5,567 bases of DNA, from positions 9,154 through 14,720 of the forward strand of contig PKYX01000408.1 in the NCBI GenBank assembly GCA_003132825.1, given 5' to 3'. The stretch comes from Acidobacteriaceae bacterium (lineage in GTDB: Bacteria; Acidobacteriota; Terriglobia; Terriglobales; Acidobacteriaceae). The notes under the pieces are model-generated. The model saw nothing but the letters and a program-made list of their open reading frames with translations. It did no database searches and was not told the origin of the DNA. Every line of letters begins with the position of its first letter. Positions within the stretch are counted from its first letter, which is position 1. Of this stretch, positions 1 through 5,406 are shown piece after piece. The translations under genes were made by a program, and so were the position numbers.

Positions 1-167
1 CCGTGCATGCGCTCGCGGACGGAGTTGGCCAACCAGCCGACGGCGAGAATGTCCGCGGTGCGATAGAGAGCAAGCGCGTCTTCCGCGGTGAGGCGCGCGC
101 CGGCCAGAACTTTCGCATGGACGGGCGCGAGGCGAGGATCGTCGGTTTGAAATGAGTGCGTTGCCAT
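1..167 (-). CDS. mqnE: Aminodeoxyfutalosine synthase MqnE, N-terminal fragment
   Basis: Radical SAM enzyme of the futalosine route to menaquinone; it joins 3-[(1-carboxyvinyl)oxy]benzoate to a SAM-derived adenosyl radical to give aminodeoxyfutalosine in the cytoplasm. Only the first 55 codons lie in the window, read leftwards from the ATG at 167-165. What is visible is the family's N-terminal pattern: DPRLAPVHAKVLAGARLT, then a D-ALALYRT-DILAVGWLAN stretch, ending in VRERMHG. In MqnE this directly precedes the FNVNRH region and the CX3CX2C iron-sulfur motif, which lie outside the window. AAGGGG sits immediately before the ATG, too close for a classical ribosome binding site, and a TATCAT box lies 8 nt upstream, so the message may be nearly leaderless. 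The related radical SAM enzyme MqnC is the main alternative, but the AGARLT-EDALALYR wording fits MqnE better. The identification is from recalled family sequence, not a search. Confidence 0.85.
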   Translation of the reverse strand, partial: MATHSFQTDDPRLAPVHAKVLAGARLTAEDALALYRTADILAVGWLANSVRERMH

Positions 168-173
168 CCCCTT

Positions 174-181
174 GGATGATA
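174..181 (-). promoter_or_regulatory. Possible -10 element for mqnE
   Basis: On the minus strand the sequence GGTATCAT occurs just upstream of the mqnE ATG, and TATCAT matches the sigma-70 -10 consensus at five of six positions. The 8-nt gap to the ATG would put the transcription start at or next to the start codon. I see no convincing -35 box. This is an inference from position and similarity only. Confidence 0.35.
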
Positions 182-266
182 CCCCACCCTGCCTTTTCGC
201 TCCTAGCCGCAACGGGTGTCGCGTTCGGTCTTGAATCCGGGTGGACCCCTGCCTCATCTAGCAGTC

Positions 267-1331
267 ATGCAATCTGAGTTCAATGCTTTGGTTCCCGTGG
301 CCGACATTGGTGGACCAACAGACCAGGAGTTGACCGATCCGCGACCAGCCGCTGGCTCCCCGGATGACTCCGCGTTGCTTGATGCCTACTCACGGGCGGT
401 GGTCGGCGCGGCGGAAAAGATCAGCCCTTCGGTGGTGCAGATTGAGGTGGCGCAGGCGGCTCGTAGCCGCTCCGGAGAGCCCCGCGAGCGTCAAGGAGGC
501 GGCTCGGGCTTTGTGTTCACGCCCGACGGGTTGATCCTGACGAACAGCCACGTGGTGCACGAGGCGACCCGCATTCATGTTTCGTTTTCGGATGGACGGC
601 GCTTCCCTGCCCATACCATCGGCGACGATCCGGCAACGGACTTGGCAGTCATTCGCATGGACGTGCCGAGTCACGACGCCATGGATCTTGTCCCTGCTCC
701 TCTCGGAGACTCGCAGCGCTTGCGGGTGGGCCAATTGGCGATTGCCATTGGCAATCCGTATGGGTTCCAGTACACGGTGACGGCTGGGGTGGTGAGCGCC
801 CTCGGTCGCTCGCTGCGATCCTACTCGGGACGGCTGATTGATGATGTAATCCAGACCGATGCTTCACTCAACCCGGGTAACTCCGGCGGACCGCTCGTGA
901 CCTCTGACGGGCACGTCGTGGGCGTAAACACCGCCATGATTCCCATGGCGCAGGGGTTGTGCTTTGCCATTGGCATCAACACGGCGAAGTTTGTGGCGGG
1001 GAGGCTGTTGCAGCACGGCCGCATCCGGCGCAGCTCGATCGGCGTGGAAGCGCAGACCACGCCCCTGCATCGTCGGCTGGTGCGCTTCTATGATCTGCCC
1101 CAGGAAAGTGGCGTGGTTGTACTGGGCGTGACCGACGGCAGCCCGGGACAAAAGGCGGGGCTCCGCCAGGGCGACGTGATCGTGGCCCTTGATCGAAAGG
1201 CGGTCGCCGGGGTCGATGATTTGCATCGTCTGCTGACCGACGCGCGGGTCGGCGTGCAAGGCGCTCTGACCGTCTTGCGGCATACCGAAAAACTAGAACT
1301 GCACGTGACTCCCGAGGAGTCCCAGGGTTAA
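267..1331 (+). CDS. HtrA/DegP-like S1C serine protease with one PDZ domain
   Basis: Trypsin-fold protease of the HtrA/DegP/DegQ type, which degrade or refold damaged proteins. Numbered from the ATG at 267 (354 aa), the triad is His95 (LTNSHVV), Asp125 (TDLAVIRM) and Ser206 (LNPGNSGGPL), each in its normal family context, so the enzyme should be active. The protease domain spans about residues 38-250. A single C-terminal PDZ domain follows (about 258-350), containing GSPGQKAGLRQGDVIVALD. The length suits a one-PDZ HtrA. The start is uncertain: an in-frame GTG at 216 would add 17 residues, and neither start has a clear ribosome binding site. I prefer 267 because it is an ATG and leaves room for a promoter. 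An in-frame TAG at 204-206 rules out any longer N-terminus, and neither form carries a hydrophobic signal peptide or membrane anchor. That is unlike typical periplasmic HtrA and suggests a cytoplasmic protein or an unusual export route. It is divergent from mqnE. Confidence 0.93.
   Translation: MQSEFNALVPVADIGGPTDQELTDPRPAAGSPDDSALLDAYSRAVVGAAEKISPSVVQIEVAQAARSRSGEPRERQGGGSGFVFTPDGLILTNSHVVHEATRIHVSFSDGRRFPAHTIGDDPATDLAVIRMDVPSHDAMDLVPAPLGDSQRLRVGQLAIAIGNPYGFQYTVTAGVVSALGRSLRSYSGRLIDDVIQTDASLNPGNSGGPLVTSDGHVVGVNTAMIPMAQGLCFAIGINTAKFVAGRLLQHGRIRRSSIGVEAQTTPLHRRLVRFYDLPQESGVVVLGVTDGSPGQKAGLRQGDVIVALDRKAVAGVDDLHRLLTDARVGVQGALTVLRHTEKLELHVTPEESQG
1307..1321 (+). other. Short perfect hairpin at the 3' end of the protease gene
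   Basis: GACTCC, a three-base CGA loop and GGAGTC form a perfect 6-bp stem over the last codons of the protease gene. There is no following T-run, so it is not a standard intrinsic terminator. It might slow 3' decay of the message, or it may simply follow from the codons. No better terminator is seen between the protease and the hemerythrin gene. Confidence 0.3.
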
Positions 1332-1401
1332 CCGTCGGGCGCGCACTCGGTCGATCCGGCGGCCGGCTCTACGCTGCCTTCGAGCACCACTTGATGGGAC
1401 T

Positions 1402-1485
1402 GGCGTATCTGAAGCAAAACAAATAGGGAGACCGCAACAGTTGTTGGTAGGGCTGGGGTGCTGACGGGTTTCACGGCGTATCTGA
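1402..1485 (+). repeat. Pair of 11-bp direct repeats upstream of the hemerythrin gene
   Basis: GGCGTATCTGA occurs at 1402-1412 and again at 1475-1485. A second shared word, CCGCAAC, follows each copy in the same order (1432-1438 and 1491-1497), with 19 and 5 nt between the two words. The pattern looks like a degenerate local duplication or a pair of binding sites. Between the copies lies a 12-bp palindrome, CAACA-GT-TGTTG, at 1435-1446. The 192-nt interval 1332-1523 otherwise holds no gene I can support; open frames on the minus strand there lack recognisable protein features. Confidence 0.4.
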
Positions 1486-1501
1486 CTCGGCCGCAACGGG
1501 A

Positions 1502-1507
1502 TATAAT
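1502..1507 (+). promoter_or_regulatory. Consensus -10 box for the hemerythrin gene
   Basis: TATAAT, a perfect sigma-70 -10 hexamer, stands 16 nt before the ATG at 1524. It stands out in an otherwise GC-rich region. The correctly spaced -35 position (about 1479-1484, TATCTG) is poor, so the promoter may rely on an activator or on the -10 alone. The predicted transcription start near 1514 leaves a leader of about 10 nt and lies downstream of the GTG at 1458, which argues for the ATG start. Confidence 0.55.
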
Positions 1508-1523
1508 CCGCACCTCAAGGCTC

Positions 1524-2027
1524 ATGCTGCGCGACCAGAATCTCGTTCCCCTTTCCCGGCAGCACCAGCACAGCCTGGCTTTGTGTGTCCGGCTGTCTCG
1601 TGCTGGCGAGATCACCGAGGTTGATCTCGAGGCGTGGCAGGCGGAGATTGCGCGGCAATTCGAACAAGAGATCTCGATTCATTTTGCGGCCGAGGAGAAG
1701 GAAGTCTTTCCGCGCGCAGCCGAGTTTTCTGAGATGCAGGGCTTGGTCCAGGAACTTCTGGCCGAACATGCGGTTCTAAGGAGTCTGTTCGCCCGCGCCG
1801 GGACTCGCAGTCTCGATCGGGCGGGATTGGCGGAGTTCGCGGAGAAGCTGGCAGTCCACATTCGCAAGGAAGAGCGCCAGTTGTTCGAGGCCATGCAGAA
1901 GCAAATGGATGCGAAAGAGTTGGCGGTGATCGGTTCCCTCCTGGAGAAGGCGCTAGCCGACGCCTCGCTGGCGTGCTTCCTGCCGGGCGCGGCAACGCCG
2001 ACGAAAACTGGACGCGACGAAACCTGA
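1524..2027 (+). CDS. Hemerythrin HHE cation-binding domain protein
   Basis: A 167-residue four-helix-bundle protein expected to bind a non-haem di-iron centre; members sense or store oxygen, buffer iron, or respond to nitric oxide, and the role here is not determinable. The likely ligands are in family order: His14 and His16 (RQHQH), His53 and Glu57 (IHFAAEE), His82 (AEHAVL), and His112 with Glu116 (VHIRKEE). The domain fills about residues 8-145. The tail (about 146-167) ends in a low-complexity, polar stretch. There is no signal peptide or membrane segment, so it is probably cytoplasmic. I chose the ATG at 1524 over an in-frame GTG at 1458 because a TATAAT box lies between them, AAGG lies 3 nt before the ATG, and MLRDQNLVPLSRQHQH resembles the usual start of related proteins. 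It is flanked by promoter and terminator signals and so is probably monocistronic. Confidence 0.88.
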   Translation: MLRDQNLVPLSRQHQHSLALCVRLSRAGEITEVDLEAWQAEIARQFEQEISIHFAAEEKEVFPRAAEFSEMQGLVQELLAEHAVLRSLFARAGTRSLDRAGLAEFAEKLAVHIRKEERQLFEAMQKQMDAKELAVIGSLLEKALADASLACFLPGAATPTKTGRDET

Positions 2028-2053
2028 CGGAGTGAAGCTTTTCGTCGGTTTTT
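1998..2053 (+). terminator. Intrinsic terminator overlapping the hemerythrin stop codon
   Basis: TTTTCGTCGG at 2039-2048, followed by a T-run at 2049-2053, can pair with either of two upstream arms. One is CCGACGAAAA at 1998-2007 (10 bp, perfect, 31-nt loop). The other is CGACGAAA at 2015-2022 (8 bp, perfect, 17-nt loop). The two arms are tandem imperfect copies inside the last codons of the hemerythrin gene. A 3' arm followed by T5 is the classic rho-independent layout, though the loops are long and the stem is only partly GC. It separates the hemerythrin gene from uppS. Confidence 0.55.
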
Positions 2054-2105
2054 GGCTCCCCAGCTGTCCCGAGCTCTACCCGGGCAGAGCCATCGAGGGC
2101 CGGGT

Positions 2106-2111
2106 TAGGAT
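2106..2111 (+). promoter_or_regulatory. Candidate distal -10 element for uppS
   Basis: TAGGAT, in the context GGTTAGGATAGAC, resembles a -10 box and is similar to the GTTAGAAT box before dxr. If used, it would give a uppS leader of roughly 140 nt that includes the palindrome at 2122-2136 and the hairpin at 2153-2167. No good -35 is visible, so this is tentative. Confidence 0.25.
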
Positions 2112-2121
2112 AGACGCCGTG

Positions 2122-2136
2122 CCCCGAGTCTCGGGG
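2122..2136 (+). repeat. Perfect 15-bp palindrome in the uppS leader
   Basis: CCCCGAG, a central T, then CTCGGGG. In RNA it can form a 6-bp GC-rich hairpin with a 3-nt loop; in DNA it could be a dimeric regulator site. No T-run follows, so it is not an intrinsic terminator. Nearby are a second inverted repeat, GCTCT with AGAGC at 2073-2090, and a third, CCGGC-TTTTC-GCCGG at 2153-2167. The 228-nt interval 2028-2255 therefore holds the terminator tail and these structures, but no gene I can support. Confidence 0.4.
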
Positions 2137-2195
2137 AGATTAGGTTCGCCGGCCGGCTTTTCGCCGGGGGGAGCACCGGCGCCAGATTCGGCACT

Positions 2196-2223
2196 TTGCG
2201 GTCATTGCATCCCCTGCTACCCT
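2196..2223 (+). promoter_or_regulatory. Possible promoter directly upstream of uppS
   Basis: TTGCGG at 2196-2201 is followed after 16 nt by TACCCT at 2218-2223, with an extended -10 TG at 2215-2216. The match to the consensus is only moderate. Transcription would start near 2230, leaving a leader of about 26 nt before the TTG at 2256 and excluding the upstream in-frame TTG at 2196 as the translation start. Confidence 0.35.
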
Positions 2224-2255
2224 GTGTTAGCGTCAACAAACATCAGAGGTTACGC

Positions 2256-3029
2256 TTGCAAGCGACAATTCCTGTCGGGCTGGATCGCAAGGAAGCGGAA
2301 GCTTACTCGCAACTAGATCCCGGACGACTCCCAAAACACATCGCCATCATCATGGACGGGAACGGACGCTGGGCGCGACGGCGGCACTTGCCGCGCGTGG
2401 CGGGACACCGGGCCGGGGTGACGTCGGTGCGCTCGACAGTAGAGACCGCGGCGCGGGTTGGCATTCCTTCGCTTACGCTCTACGCTTTCTCCGAAGAAAA
2501 CTGGAGGAAACGTCCCAAGAGCGAAGTGGATTTCTTGATGGGGCTACTCTGCCGCTACCTGAAGGCTGAAGTACCTACCCTGAACAAGAACAGAATTCGT
2601 CTGGAGTATATCGGGCGTCTGCACGAGCTGCCGGATTCGGTGCAGGAGAAGATGGCGTGGGCGCGGGAAGCGACCGCCGGGAACACCGGCATGGTGTTGA
2701 CCCTGGCGCTGAATTACAGCGCGCGCACCGAGCTGGTGGATGCATTTCAGTCGCTCGTCGATGCAGCGGCGCGCAATGGCGGCGTGGAGCACTTGAAAAT
2801 TGATGAAGAGGCGGTTTGCCGGCATCTCTATACGCGGCATTTGCCCGATCCTGATCTGGTGATTCGGACCAGTGGAGAAATGCGGCTGAGCAATTTCTTG
2901 CTCTGGCAGTTGGCTTACGCCGAGATCTATGTGACGCCCACGCTCTGGCCGGAGTTTCGGGGAACGCACTTGCTCGAAGGGATCGCCGAATACCAGAAGC
3001 GCGAGCGGCGGTACGGCGGCCTGGCCTGA
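2256..3029 (+). CDS. uppS: Isoprenyl transferase (undecaprenyl diphosphate synthase)
   Basis: cis-Prenyltransferase that adds isopentenyl diphosphate units to farnesyl diphosphate to make the C55 lipid carrier for peptidoglycan and other surface glycans; it acts at the inner face of the cytoplasmic membrane. Counting from the TTG at 2256 (257 aa, normal for the family), signatures run in order: HIAIIMDGNGRWA with the catalytic Asp34 and phosphate-binding residues, AGHRAG near 50, TLYAFSEENW near 75-83, and IRTSGEMRLSNFLLWQLAYAE near 203-223 with the conserved Arg204, Arg210, Ser212 and Glu223. Met209 sits where relatives vary. The start is a judgement: no ATG precedes the conserved block, and TTG at 2256 has AGAGGT 5 nt upstream, whereas the longer frame from TTG 2196 has no ribosome binding site and overlaps promoter-like sequence. 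It is the first gene of the uppS-cdsA-dxr-rseP cluster. A few N-terminal residues remain uncertain; the function is not. Confidence 0.95.
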   Translation: MQATIPVGLDRKEAEAYSQLDPGRLPKHIAIIMDGNGRWARRRHLPRVAGHRAGVTSVRSTVETAARVGIPSLTLYAFSEENWRKRPKSEVDFLMGLLCRYLKAEVPTLNKNRIRLEYIGRLHELPDSVQEKMAWAREATAGNTGMVLTLALNYSARTELVDAFQSLVDAAARNGGVEHLKIDEEAVCRHLYTRHLPDPDLVIRTSGEMRLSNFLLWQLAYAEIYVTPTLWPEFRGTHLLEGIAEYQKRERRYGGLA

Positions 3030-3030
3030 G

Positions 3031-3081
3031 ATGGAAATCATCACCACCATGGCCCGGGGCGATCCGAATGGGAAGACCTAA
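3031..3081 (+). other. 16-codon ORF right after uppS, coding status unknown
   Basis: An ATG one base after the uppS stop opens a short frame, MEIITTMARGDPNGKT, ending at TAA 3079-3081. Its position would allow translational coupling to uppS. It has no clear ribosome binding site, no recognisable domain and no amino-acid run of the kind seen in attenuator leader peptides. It could be a leader peptide, the remnant of a broken gene, or chance. Confidence 0.2.
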
Positions 3082-3112
3082 GGGCAAGCGCAGCTTTCTT
3101 CGTAGGGTGAAA

Positions 3113-3176
3113 AGCCGCCGCTGATCCGGGGGCGGCTGCGGGATGTGGGGATCGAAACCGGGAATGTTCAGCCGCC
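3113..3176 (+). other. Competing inverted repeats between uppS and cdsA
   Basis: A shared central arm, GGCGGCT(G) at 3131-3138, can pair upstream with AGCCGCC at 3113-3119 (7 bp, 11-nt loop) or downstream with CAGCCGCC at 3169-3176 (8 bp, 30-nt loop). The two pairings exclude each other. No T-run follows either, so neither is an intrinsic terminator. The 192-nt interval 3030-3221 is otherwise non-coding apart from the 16-codon ORF. The structures could be an mRNA processing or attenuation element, or an accident of GC-rich sequence. Confidence 0.35.
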
Positions 3177-3221
3177 GGTTGCGACCGCCGAGCACCCAAA
3201 ATCTGAGTTTCCGACAACCTC

Positions 3222-4121
3222 TTGAACCTGCTTAAACGAATCCTCACGGCCGTCGTTCTGATTCCAATCGTATTGCTGCTGGTGCTACGGGCGCCGATCC
3301 CGGTGGTGGCGCTGGTGGCCGCCGTGGTGGCGGTGCTGGCGGTGCGGGAACTGCTGCAGCTCGCCGAAGGGTACGGGATACGGCCGTTTCATGGGGCGAC
3401 CTACATTTTTGTGGCTTTGCTGTTCGTGCTGCTGGCAGTGAACCCGGGCGACAAACCGCTCTCGTCCACCGCTTTTTTTGCCGCCACCGTGGTCCTGGCT
3501 GCGGCGGTGGCGCCGTTCGCGTTCCTGGTGCTCGGGATGCGGCGGGAGGATTTAAGGGGCGCATTTCCGGCCGCCATGGCATCGGCATTTGCCTTCGGGT
3601 ACGTGGCCCTGCCCCTGGGATTTCTGGTGCAGCTGCGCGAGCAATGGCAGGGGGCATTTCTTGTCCTCTATTTGCTGCTGCTGGTCTGGGCGGGAGACAT
3701 TTCCGCCTATTTTGTGGGGCGCTCGTTCGGACGGCATCTGATGGCGCCCCGAATTTCTCCCAAAAAGACATGGGAGGGGGCGTTCGGAGGTTTGCTGGCC
3801 AGCATGGCTGTCGGATGGCTGTTGTACTACTACGCCACGCCCATCAGTTCGGCGTTGCTGAATGCCCGTCTGATCGAGGCGAGAGACGGAATTTTTGCCC
3901 TGCAGAAGCCTTCGCCCTGGCCGACTTTGTTGCTCTCGGCGGCGATCAACGTCGCGGCTCAGCTGGGCGATCTGGTGGAATCGCTGATCAAGCGCGGGGC
4001 GGGTGCGAAGGATTCGGGGACGATTCTGCCGGGGCACGGAGGCATGCTGGACCGCATCGACGCGCTACTATTCGCGGCCCCCCTGCTTTGGTACTATGCG
4101 GCCTGGCGCGTGTTGCAATAG
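3222..4121 (+). CDS. cdsA: Phosphatidate cytidylyltransferase
   Basis: Integral membrane enzyme that converts phosphatidic acid and CTP into CDP-diacylglycerol, the branch point for phosphatidylethanolamine, phosphatidylglycerol and cardiolipin. The 299-residue protein is mostly hydrophobic segments (clear ones at about 8-42, 58-73, 84-105, 118-136, 145-166, 187-204 and 235-250). The CDS signature is complete at residues 254-280: SLIKR, then K263-D264, then PGHGG at 270-274, then DR and D280. The polar motif WAGDISAYFVGRSFG, leading into SPKKTWEG, also matches the family. The start is the TTG at 3222: it puts MNLLKRILTAVVLIP at the front, the usual CdsA N-terminus, and no ATG lies nearby. No good ribosome binding site is visible, so initiation may be weak. 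The 192-nt gap after uppS is unusually long for this cluster and contains inverted repeats. Confidence 0.96.
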   Translation: MNLLKRILTAVVLIPIVLLLVLRAPIPVVALVAAVVAVLAVRELLQLAEGYGIRPFHGATYIFVALLFVLLAVNPGDKPLSSTAFFAATVVLAAAVAPFAFLVLGMRREDLRGAFPAAMASAFAFGYVALPLGFLVQLREQWQGAFLVLYLLLLVWAGDISAYFVGRSFGRHLMAPRISPKKTWEGAFGGLLASMAVGWLLYYYATPISSALLNARLIEARDGIFALQKPSPWPTLLLSAAINVAAQLGDLVESLIKRGAGAKDSGTILPGHGGMLDRIDALLFAAPLLWYYAAWRVLQ

Positions 4122-4147
4122 CCGACCGCGGTGCGGCGGGAACCAGT

Positions 4148-4153
4148 TAGAAT
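4148..4153 (+). promoter_or_regulatory. Candidate -10 element for dxr-rseP
   Basis: TAGAAT, in the context CAGTTAGAATTGCC, lies 34 nt before the dxr ATG in the 66-nt gap after cdsA, and matches the -10 consensus at five of six positions. No convincing -35 is seen at 15-19 nt upstream. It could give the dxr-rseP pair its own promoter in addition to read-through from cdsA. Confidence 0.4.
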
Positions 4154-4187
4154 TGCCTCGATAGGACCATCCCCGTAAATAGGTTTC

Positions 4188-5396
4188 ATGAGACGTATTG
4201 CCATCCTAGGGTCGACCGGCTCGATTGGGCGCAGCACCCTCAGCGTAGTCGAGTCTTATCCGGAACGCTTTGCCGTGGTTGCGCTCGCCGCCGGCAGAAA
4301 CCTCGACAGCATCTTCGAACAGGCGAAGCGCTGGAAGCCACGCCTGATCTCGGTGGCTTCGGGAAACGATGGGGAGAAGCTTCGCGTGCGCCTGCGAGCC
4401 GCCGGCCTCGAAGCCATCGAAGTGGTGTCGGGCTCGGAGGGGGCGGTGCGCGTGGCCACCCATCCCGAGGCGGACTTCGTGGTGAGCGCGATCGTGGGGG
4501 TGGCTGGGCTCGAGGCCACTTACGCAGCCGTGCGCGCGGGCAAGACCGTGGGCTTGGCCAACAAGGAATGTCTGGTGGCCGCCGGCGAGTTGATTACTGC
4601 GGAAGCGCAACGGCAGGGGAAACCGCTCCTGCCGATCGACAGTGAGCACAACGCGGTGCACCAGTGCCTGCGCGGCGGCAGAATGGCGGAGGTCGAATGC
4701 ATCTGGTTGACGGCTTCGGGGGGCCCCTTCTGGAAGACGCCGAAACAGGAATTCTCTTCCATCTCTGTAGAACAAGCATTGCAACATCCCACTTGGAAGA
4801 TGGGGCGGCGCATCACCATCGATTCCGCAACTCTGATGAACAAGGGATTTGAAGTGATTGAGGCCTGTCGTTTGTTCGGTTTGCCGCCCAGCCGAGTCAA
4901 GGTCCTGGTGCACCCGCAATCCACCATTCACTCCATGGTAGAGTTTGTAGATGGCAGCATACTTGCTCAGTTTTCGGTGACCGATATGCGGCTGCCGATC
5001 CTGTATGCGCTCACTTTTCCGGAGCGGATTGCCTCGGATATGCGCTTCCCGGTCATGAACCTACGTCACCTCGAGTTTAGTCCTCCCGATATGGAGAAGT
5101 TTCCCTGTCTTCGGCTAGCCTATATGGCAGCGGAGGCGGGCGGCTCTAAGCCAGTGGCGCTGAACGCCGCGGATGAAGTTTCGGTGGCCGCTTTCCTGGA
5201 TGGTTCGATCCGTTTCGATCAGATCTCTCAGGTAATCGAGGCCGTCATTTCTGAAACGGATGCCGGGCAATTGGAATCTATAGGACAGGTGCTCGAAGCC
5301 GACGCCCGAGGGCGTCAGGCGGCTCGCGAGAAGGTGGCCGAACTGGCTGGTTCTCGCCCACCGCGACCAACTCCAGCCATCGTACGAGGGGAATAA
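4188..5396 (+). CDS. dxr: 1-Deoxy-D-xylulose 5-phosphate reductoisomerase
   Basis: Cytoplasmic enzyme of the MEP isoprenoid pathway; it rearranges and reduces DXP to MEP with NADPH and is the target of fosmidomycin. The 402-residue length is normal. Visible in order: NADPH-binding GSTGSIG at 8-14; ANKECLVAAGELI at 124-136; LPIDSEHNAVHQC at 148-160, with metal ligands Asp151 and Glu153; LTASGGPFW at 174-182 in the flexible substrate loop; HPTWKMG at 200-206; and DSATLMNKGFEVIEA at 212-226, with Asn218, Lys219 and the third metal ligand Glu222. VHPQSTIHSMVEF follows at 241-253, and the C-terminal helical domain contains LNAADEVSVAAFLDG. All key residues are present, so it should be active. The ATG at 4188 places the nucleotide-binding strand at residue 4 as expected; a weak TAGGT lies 3 nt upstream. 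Its product feeds the prenyl supply used by UppS two genes upstream. Confidence 0.98.
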   Translation: MRRIAILGSTGSIGRSTLSVVESYPERFAVVALAAGRNLDSIFEQAKRWKPRLISVASGNDGEKLRVRLRAAGLEAIEVVSGSEGAVRVATHPEADFVVSAIVGVAGLEATYAAVRAGKTVGLANKECLVAAGELITAEAQRQGKPLLPIDSEHNAVHQCLRGGRMAEVECIWLTASGGPFWKTPKQEFSSISVEQALQHPTWKMGRRITIDSATLMNKGFEVIEACRLFGLPPSRVKVLVHPQSTIHSMVEFVDGSILAQFSVTDMRLPILYALTFPERIASDMRFPVMNLRHLEFSPPDMEKFPCLRLAYMAAEAGGSKPVALNAADEVSVAAFLDGSIRFDQISQVIEAVISETDAGQLESIGQVLEADARGRQAAREKVAELAGSRPPRPTPAIVRGE

Positions 5397-5398
5397 GG
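5394..5398 (+). promoter_or_regulatory. Ribosome binding site of rseP overlapping the dxr stop
   Basis: TAAGG includes the TAA stop of dxr and lies 8 nt before the rseP ATG at 5407. The overlap and the 10-nt intergenic distance point to co-transcription, and possibly to translational coupling, of dxr and rseP. Confidence 0.6.
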
Positions 5399-5406
5399 CA
5401 CTCTTT

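Noticed and set aside
864..1283. 139-codon minus-strand frame opposite the protease gene
   Set aside because: It lies opposite the active-site and PDZ coding sequence, and its histidine- and arginine-rich translation shows no domain. It is an antisense shadow.
1307..1321. Rho-independent terminator for the protease gene
   Set aside because: The stem is perfect but only 6 bp, with no T-run after it. It is listed only as a hairpin.
1293..1615. Minus-strand frames across the protease-hemerythrin gap
   Set aside because: They cross the hemerythrin promoter and coding start, show no domain, and have low-complexity arginine/proline-rich composition.
2196..2255. Upstream extension of uppS from the TTG at 2196
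   Set aside because: No ribosome binding site precedes it, the extra 20 residues have no family counterpart, and the stretch overlaps a promoter-like element. The TTG at 2256 has AGAGGT at good spacing.
2032..2316. 94-codon plus-strand frame between the hemerythrin gene and uppS
   Set aside because: It has no ribosome binding site or family resemblance, begins inside the terminator-like hairpin, runs through several inverted repeats and overlaps the start of uppS in another frame.
2544..3195. Overlapping minus-strand frames opposite uppS and the uppS-cdsA gap
   Set aside because: Proline/arginine/alanine-rich translations with no motifs, antisense to conserved uppS sequence.
3644..4150. 168-codon plus-strand frame within cdsA
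   Set aside because: It is an out-of-frame shadow of cdsA, which has a complete family signature in its own frame. Glycine- and arginine-rich translations of this kind are expected in GC-rich genes.
4206..4931. 241-codon minus-strand frame opposite dxr
   Set aside because: It is long, but antisense to the most conserved part of dxr, with no recognisable motifs and no ribosome binding site. It reflects high third-position GC.
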